Origin: Suillus spraguei
Taxonomy: Eukaryota > Basidiomycota > Agaricomycetes > Boletales > Suillaceae
Direction: 5' to 3'
Assembly (NCBI GenBank): GCA_016800925.1
Contig: JABCPU010000214.1
Location: 1-64,000 of the forward strand
Length of the DNA stretch: 64,000 nucleotides
Numbering within the stretch: the first letter of the stretch is position 1; each line of letters opens with the position of its first letter. Under the pieces are notes generated by a model. The model was not told where the DNA came from, did no database searches, and saw nothing but the letters and a program-made list of their open reading frames with translations. Made by a program: the position numbers and the translations under genes. Below are positions 49,433-64,000 of the stretch, piece by piece.

Positions 49433-52018
49433 TTTCTGTGCGAGGCAATATATAATCTTCTGAGGGTGGGGGAACACTGTAGGGCGACGATTGGCAGCTT
49501 TTATATCCTGCACATACTTATGGGCACGATTTAGTGAAATAATTGCTGTGGGATAGCAGAAATTCGGCAGAACCTGCGGTGCCAGCAGCCATAATCGACG
49601 ATTCTCTTCTTCGTAGCTACAGAAAGTTCGCTTAAACCCCCGGCCTCATCCTGAATCCTGGTCTCTCACTCATTGCTTCATCATTTGAACTTGTAGTGAC
49701 CCTGCCAGCGCAGCTACAAAGTTGAGAAGTCGATGCGTCAGCAAACCACAACTTTTCCCACAGGAAGCACAAAATTTGTGTTCTTGTGCAGACTCTACAG
49801 TTCCGCTAGGGTCCCACCTTATTCCTGTGTACGACGCTGAAAATACGATCTCCACCATTTCTCAATGGTTTTGTTTCGTTTCACTTGGAATATGCTAGTA
49901 TAATATGTAGAGCATACCCAGTGAAGTAGCTAAGTAATTGCTTTAAAATTGAGTGCTGTAGACGAAAATCACGAAATAGTGGACCGTCACGAAACGAGCG
50001 TTACAGACTGTACTGAAGTAGGCTTGATGGAAGTTACTAAGAAAGTTCTACTGCGTGCGAGGAAGAAAATCGTATGGAGCTTACTTATATGGTACCTATA
50101 ATCTAGAATGAATATAACGAAGGTTAGAATATTTACAGCAGCCGCGCACGCAAGCTCATTGGTGCATCATTCTTTGGAATGCTGTGGCCGCGACTAGGAC
50201 TTCGCATCTACACTTTTGAGCAAAAGTAAGGCATTATTTCGGAGTTTCAGCAACCAGAAGCACTGAAACGTGGCATGTACAGTTTGCGCTCATAACATTC
50301 CCGCGAGTGATCTTCTATGTGTCAATGTGAAAAAGGTGCCTTTTGATCAATATGATTGCTTGCATTAACATACACTTTCACGCAGTTATCACGATGATCT
50401 CGAGTCGTATAACACAAGAATTTTGCATCCTAAAGGTCTGAAGACTTGTCTGACCCTGTCATGTGTCGAACGTGTCATGGTGCGTCAGTCTGCAAACGAC
50501 CGAGGCAGCCCATAAATTCGTTGGCTAATGTTCAGTATGACAGATTGCGGGATAACGTTTGTGAAGCATTCCTGCATGCTTCCATTTATGATTCGACGTT
50601 AGTCTCTCGCGCTCGAGCTTCACAGATTGCTCATTATTGTACTCACAAGTTGTCGATGGCTCAGCATCATTTGATCGGAGAGACTTCACAGCGTTACTAT
50701 AATAAAGGCGATGTTGCTGTAAGACCACCGGACTCTACTGAGCTTCATAGTCTCTTGCCTACCGGTCCAAACAACTTGCAGCTTACAAGATGCGATATGT
50801 CATGTTCACTGGTCAGAGACAGTGTCCTTCTCGTGAGACGGTCAAATATATGCGGCCCATATTAGCTACCACAGGGTGCGCTTGCTGATCGAGTTCCTGA
50901 TCACTAATAACCAATGTATCAGAAGCGGTGTTACTTATGGATCCTGTCGAGATTGTAGGTCCCGCCGAGGTAGCAGTATGTGAGGTTTCTCCAATGACAG
51001 ACATGAAGAAGCAGAATACTGATGATAACAAAGTTATTTATTGTTCAAAAACTAGCTAGCGAAGCGACGTGAAAGGTTAGAAAGAGCTATACGAGGTCAA
51101 CTGAACCATAAACTCACTTAGCGACGGGAAAGGTTGGAAAGATCTGGGCAAGCTCAAACTAACCAGAGTCGCCCGCTAAGTAAGCAATGACTCCAACATA
51201 CTTAGTAGGAGGACGATGCCTGAAAAGGGATACAATCCCCGACACGGAAAAGGTGCAAATGGTCACGGTTGCGGACAACCAGAACCATAACACGCCCACT
51301 CAGAGTACTTGAAAGATGGATGTGAGTCAGACTCCAGATTGAAACAAAGGACACGTCGCTCGCTGCTGTTGGGAGTCATGGGGAACCATGGAACCCATTA
51401 GCTTGGTATAAACTCAATCAACCGCCAACAGCCGCTAACACAGCACCTTGCGAGACACCAAAATAAGTCGGCGCTTAAGGAGGTTCGAAATAGACTCACT
51501 GGGTTACTAGTACTCAGCCCAACTTGAAATTTCCGACAAGGATACTCTGGCATGCCGGTTAGCATTCGAAAGGCAAGAACCGCTTTTTTAAAGCACTATA
51601 GCACGTTTTTTGTCCAAATCAGCATACGGAGACATGTACATCGGATGTGTTTTCGTGGTGGAAAAAATTTGTCCCGAGGCGCAGATTCCCGCCGCAGAAT
51701 GAGTTCTGTGTGAAAACCGACACAAGTGTTTCCCTATAAGACCATTACATAATTTCAATATTCTATACTTACTCTGGGCCTCTTTTTCTTCTGCTGGTCA
51801 ACAGCCCCTGAGAAACACGGACCTCCTCAGCTATTCGTGGTGTCTACAGCCTGCACGGAATATTTGGCAAAATCAGTACATGTCAACATGCCTCTTGGTA
51901 AACATTGCGCGACTTATGCTGCTTACACACAAAAATAAACTCGAACTCTTCCACAAAGACCGTCGATATAAAAGCGCGAGTGGGTAGTCAAGATCTGGTC
52001 AGTCTCAACAGCTATACA
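49433..52018. other. Intergenic region before ATPase copy 2
   Basis: About 50461-50865 (plus) is an open frame of ~134 codons from an ATG, with helical-looking sequence (D-R-L-R-D-N-V-C-E-A-F-L) but no family I recognise; it could be a lone exon. Two related 20-bp blocks (GCGACGTGAAAGGTTAGAAAG and its variant) recur at about 51063 and 51121. 51600-52018 is related to 59715-60137, the matching upstream region of copy 3. Confidence 0.35.
51965..51974 (+). promoter_or_regulatory. TATA box of ATPase copy 2
   Basis: GATATAAAAG lies about 45-54 bp before the ATG at 52019, at the position equivalent to the TATA word of copy 1. Confidence 0.5.
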
Positions 52019-55886
<3,868 letters not shown>

Positions 55887-56880
55887 AACCTTTTTTTTTT
55901 ACTTTGTTCTGCGACCAACTTGATGTTACATACTCGCGCTGTCTAGGTCAACGGTCACAAATACACTTTATAATAGGGGGACCGTGTCATACTTATTCTC
56001 GTAATGTATAGATTATGTAAACAGGAAACTTCGAGGTGAATAAATATGTATCATCAGCGCTCTTGTACGATCCTCTCGGCCCATTGAATGTTGTACTCAG
56101 CGATTCCCAGTCGTAGCCGACTGTCTACTCTTTTCTGATGAATTTGACCTGACAATTCAGCGTTCATGCATATCCGATACTATGATGCTGCTATAGCTGC
56201 TTGGCCGTCGTCAGCGACTCTATCGTGCAGTTGGCTGGTTCTATGCTTCATCCTCCGAGAAGAGTTCATACTCCTACACAACTGGCTTTGCGAAGCAGGA
56301 CCGTCTGACTGCAGAGATCGATAAAACTGTTTCTATCTCGTTGCCTGGAGACCGTGACGAGGGCCAAGTACTCAATTCCCGTGACTATTTTTTTTTTTTG
56401 GCATTCAACTTTCGAAATTTCAGCTTTTGCCTTCGCCAGTTTTTGTCGTGCTGGACACAAACTGACGAAGGCAGAACATGTTGCTCATGGCACCTAATAG
56501 CAATCTATCCCACTCATTAATCTCTTCCTTGATACCGCCAACGATAACGCTGCAGTGCGACTATTCAAGATTCCCTCCTCGAACTTAATTCTACAACAAG
56601 TCAAGCAGGCTTAGCGTCACTATCGTCTCGCCGATCTTCCCCCAGCGGTACCAACCGACAAATATCGGCCACGTAGTAGTCATAAACCCACAAACTCGGT
56701 CAGACTCACCGATTTGCCAATACGAACATCCCCAGAAGCACTCGGAGCAATATTCACACCGGCACCTTGGGCCAACACAATCGAAACCCGCAAGGGCGCC
56801 TATGAGTGGACGACGGGAAAGGATCGAGCAAGAAAGACGTAAAAAGCACACCTACAGGCATTCCCGACATCCAGACACAT
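55887..56880. other. 3' region of ATPase copy 2
   Basis: A T-run and AATAAATATGTATCA near 56039-56053 look like the transcript end. 56100-56880 shows no supportable gene, although a few short frames near 56590-56880 may be the decayed upstream part of the LINE relic that follows. Confidence 0.4.
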
Positions 56881-57560
56881 GCCTCGCATCTCTTGATTTA
56901 CTCAGATGGGTCAAGACTATCCATCGACCAGGAGGGTAGAACTGGAGCAGGTTGGACTGGATATCGTGGAGGACGCGTATTTAAGGTGTAGGTCTCAAAG
57001 CAGAAGTTTACGATCAGGACATGCTGGCGCTTTCACGGGCATCAACAGGCATGGGAATCGCAGGCAAGTCACCTCTATTTTTATCTTGACAACAAGTCCG
57101 AGGTGCAGGCTGCGTGTGCGGCTGCTTCAAGACCCTGACAACACCTCGCCCTACAGATCCGTCGAACCATCGAAGACTTCCTAGCTGTCTCATTCTTCCA
57201 TCTCGTTGGGATCGCATGGGCCCCCGGCCATCACAATATTAAGGGCAACGAACACGCAGATCAACTCGCGAAAGAAGCTACCGGACGCAATGACTCACTT
57301 GTTTCAACATATGCCAACGCACGTAGACGCAATAAGGTTGCTGGAAAGTTGAACAGAAAGTTGGCGATGTGATGTGGCCTTCCAAACCGGACGGTTTGCG
57401 ATCGCTGACAGACTTTCCCCTGCACTGAAACCTCGAGACCACTTAATCACCGCCTCGCGTGACGTTGACGGTTGCCTCATCTAATGCGACGCAGGTCACG
57501 ATTTCTTCGGTCATATGCATGAGGTCGCATATTTTCACCGTCGAAATCATCTAACGTTTG
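56881..57560 (+). mobile_element. LINE (Tad1-like) RNase H relic
   Basis: Broken plus-strand frames show an RNase H domain in the right order. These are Y-S-D-G-S near 56907 with the first catalytic Asp, A-G-W-T-G-Y, A-E-V-Y-D-Q-D-M-L-A-L near 57005 with the second acidic residue, and W-A-P-G-H-H-N-I-K-G-N-E-H-A-D-Q-L-A-K near 57220-57270. A Cys/His-containing tail follows near 57470. Frames change at least twice. The H-H-N-I-x-G-N-E-x-A-D-x-L-A wording is that of fungal non-LTR retrotransposons rather than of Ty3/gypsy RNase H. The reverse transcriptase is not preserved. Confidence 0.7.
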
Positions 57561-60137
57561 GCACCGCGTAATGAGTATATTGGGTGTGTCCGATTCTCGA
57601 GTAATCGACGGTGAATAGGCCAATACCATTGGAAGGGCTAATTGCCATCATTTGGCTGGTACAGCTGCAGTTGTATTGTCACTGTCGAGTGGGTTTTGTT
57701 GCTGCGACGTACCCCGAACTTGAACAAGCTGTGACCTGTTCCCTCTGCAAAATTGAAACAAGAGCTGCCAGTCAGCTTGTCATCTCACAGGGCGGACAAC
57801 TACTACTGGCCTCGTAGCACACCTGGAGTGCTGTCAAAATTGTTCTCCGTCACTGTCAGCGAGCGGGACCATCTGGCAAAACTGCTTGAAAATAGCTCTG
57901 CCTATAGACTACCGGCGGAACAGCTCCATGGTCTATGCTAAATCATATGCATTACGGAAATGAAGGTGCCTGGGCTAGACGTTTTGATCTGACAGAACGT
58001 TAACCCTCCCCACTTGGTGGAGTCAGGGATCTTTTAATTGATGCGCGGAAGCCGCGGCTTTAGCGGCTGCAGAATCCATTCTTAGATTGATCCAGCTGCG
58101 GCGAGATGCATAGGTTGTCGAGTCACTATTCATTGTGCTGCGACCGAGCTCGTCTGTGTACATCTGTGACCACTTCTTTGGCCTTTCCTGTGTTGATGTT
58201 CCAGTGGAACATGGACTTATCTGCATCGCATGTGGGTAAAATAGTATGTTCCTTGTGCAATCAGGTACTCCCAAGAGATCTGATCAAGTTCTCGGTGACA
58301 TGGCAGACTTTGGGTGTGTACTTCATGATGTAATAGACACTGCCGTTGTGGCGCAGGGGCAACCCAAATCAGGCAGTATCTGATTTGATCCCGTCCCGTC
58401 CTCCTCGCTTATAATATATTATGTAAGCTTTGTCTGTTTACACCTTCTTGCTGGGTTCCTCAGACCTCCGCACGCTGTCTGGAGTCAGCGCCAAGCCTGC
58501 GTGCCCTAGCGCACACGCTTAATCATCCTCTCCGCCATACGCAAAGCTCGGAATCTCCGATAGAAAATATATTTCAAGATATTCTGAGGCATCCCAGACA
58601 AATCCCGGATAGCCAAATTTAGGGTGGGATGAATATAGGACAGATGAGACGGAACGGACGGTCATTTATAAATTTCCGGTATAAACGAGGACTTTGGTGA
58701 TATTCAATTTTTTGGAGTATTGGCAGTTCTCCCCTGCCCTTGATTATCATAATCGTTCTAATCTTTCTTTTACATAATTGATCAGTTCTGTGAATTCGAT
58801 TGGTTGATGAAGTTCAAAACCCCATAAGGCTTAGCACTATATATAGTCGTTACAATTTGATTTTATAGTACTAGTCGACTGAACCGGAATCTCTTACTGT
58901 GCTTCTAGTGGCTACAAAGGACTTCATAAGTCACAATATCCCACTGATAGTACCTGTACTTAGAGATGCCTAGGCACCCTACATCCAATTACAAGGGTTA
59001 CGTGGGGGTCACAGGTGCATCACTGAAGTCAATGGGTCTAGGTACGAGTACAAGAATATACCTCAGCGAGTGGGAACAAATGCTGAGGTAAAAAAAACAT
59101 AATATACGGCGTGATGCGGTGGCTGGGCACTAAATGATACTAGTACTAGCAAGGTAATAGCTATTTAAGTCCGTCAAGCCGACTTCGGGAATTTCCGACA
59201 TAACATAAAGTTTGTACAGCCAGCATAGTACTCGCGTGATAACTCAGTGCATCGACAACATCAGCGATAACGGAACAGCAAGACGGAAGCCACAACGAAC
59301 CTATTGAAATAATCTGTAATATTTGCGTTTCGGCGGCTCGGTGCGACGACAACTTCATATGAATGAAATAAACCGCCAGTGGTACTCAATAACTAATAAC
59401 TCTGATAGTTTATTTCCCATCGCTTATTGTTCAAACAACTACTTGTAAACTGTTATTGAGTAAGGTTAATCAGTGGGTGTCACAGATGTATTTCGCCGTA
59501 TCCCAGGCGATGCTGATCGACACGGAAGTTTAACGCATGCTACTCATTGTGAAAGTGTCCAAAAACGGCACCGCGCCCTGGCATGATGAACCCTGGGCCA
59601 AAACACATGAAAAGGGCTCCCGCCAGGGCCGTGCCCCATGAGATAGGATAAACTCTTTGGACTATCATGTAGCACGCCGTTTAGTATATAGGGACCCATT
59701 CTTTAAAGGACTTGAGCACTCTTGTTGTCCGAATCAGCATACAGAGAAACACCAGACGTCTTTTTGCAGTGGAAAAAAATTATGACGAGGCGCAGAATGG
59801 GTTCTACGTACTGTATATACACAGCATCGCTTATCGAAGTAAATAAGGTTGGCGGTTACATAATTTTAATATTCCAAGCCCCATCTCTTTTCTTCCGCAC
59901 ATCAGTGGTCACACACATGCATCATGACGGCCGCGGGAGAAACACAGACTTCCCAACTATTCGCAGGGAATATTTGGCAGAATCAGTGGGCATCTGTCAA
60001 CTTGCCGCTGAATGGCAGAAATGGCGCAACTTATACTGGGTACACATGAAAATAACCTCGAATTTTTTCACAAGAGTGACGAGAGAGTGGTCAGTTAAAA
60101 TGTGGTCAGTCCCAGCCGCGAAGGTAGCTTGCACACG
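57561..60137. other. Intergenic region before ATPase copy 3
   Basis: No gene supported between the LINE relic and ATPase copy 3. The short frames at 57611-58333 show no signature. 59715-60137 is related to 51600-52018 (for example GTCCGAATCAGCATACAGAGA against GTCCAAATCAGCATACGGAGA), so the upstream region was copied with the gene. Confidence 0.4.

Positions 60138-64000
<3,863 letters not shown>

Noticed and set aside
49670..49858. 62-codon minus-strand frame with several Cys near the secreted peptide
   Set aside because: It lacks a signal peptide, and its cysteines do not follow the pattern of the neighbouring peptide.
58339..58400. GTGGCGCAGGGGC-like word resembling a tRNA D-arm
   Set aside because: No acceptor stem, anticodon arm or T-arm with GGTTCGAAT-type sequence could be laid out around it.

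Overview
The window is a piece of a filamentous basidiomycete genome, most likely an agaricomycete and plausibly Boletales. The signs are genes split by many roughly 50-70 bp GT-AG introns (with a recurring GC-AG minority), degenerate Ty3/gypsy and LINE remnants, and lineage-typical proteins: a WD40 protein with a basic low-complexity tail, a fungal P-type IIC ATPase and an NTF2-like/FMO fusion. The order-level placement rests on remembered resemblance of the WD40 tail and is inference. Gene models were spliced by hand from reading-frame continuity and splice motifs.

Layout. 1-6.4 kb is retroelement debris: the 5' half of a Ty3/gypsy element on the minus strand (reverse transcriptase, protease, zinc knuckle, gag, 475-bp LTR), then two ~480-bp LTR-like direct repeats and a TCCGGA-rich block. 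6.5-7.3 kb holds a broken fungal gene. 8-13.9 kb is a small WD40 duplication zone: one intact four-exon gene, one decayed copy and a third copy of the upstream flank, with a small inverted-repeat element carrying a transposase helix-turn-helix remnant inserted in the first flank. 14-22.6 kb holds an apparently intact cytochrome P450, a decayed P450, a transposase relic and an intact flavin monooxygenase.

23.3-30.7 kb is ordinary housekeeping, all on the minus strand: a KIN4-like kinase, adenylosuccinate lyase (purine synthesis) and a CCC1-like vacuolar iron/manganese transporter. 32.4-38.7 kb carries a vacuolar Ca2+/H+ exchanger and an RluA-type pseudouridine synthase on the plus strand. Each is recognisable along its length but has one apparent frameshift. 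39.3-40.5 kb is a three-exon gene of unknown function.

44.3-64 kb is the main feature: three tandem same-strand copies of a P-type IIC (Na+/K+-ATPase alpha-like) ATPase, all apparently intact, the third running off the window 15 bases short of its stop codon. All three share a final GC-AG intron and a Gln in place of the canonical M4 Glu. Between copies 1 and 2 lies a 55-residue predicted secreted peptide with a cystine-knot-like cysteine pattern; between copies 2 and 3 lies a LINE RNase H relic. No rRNA, tRNA or CRISPR was found by eye. CRISPR is not expected in this kind of genome.
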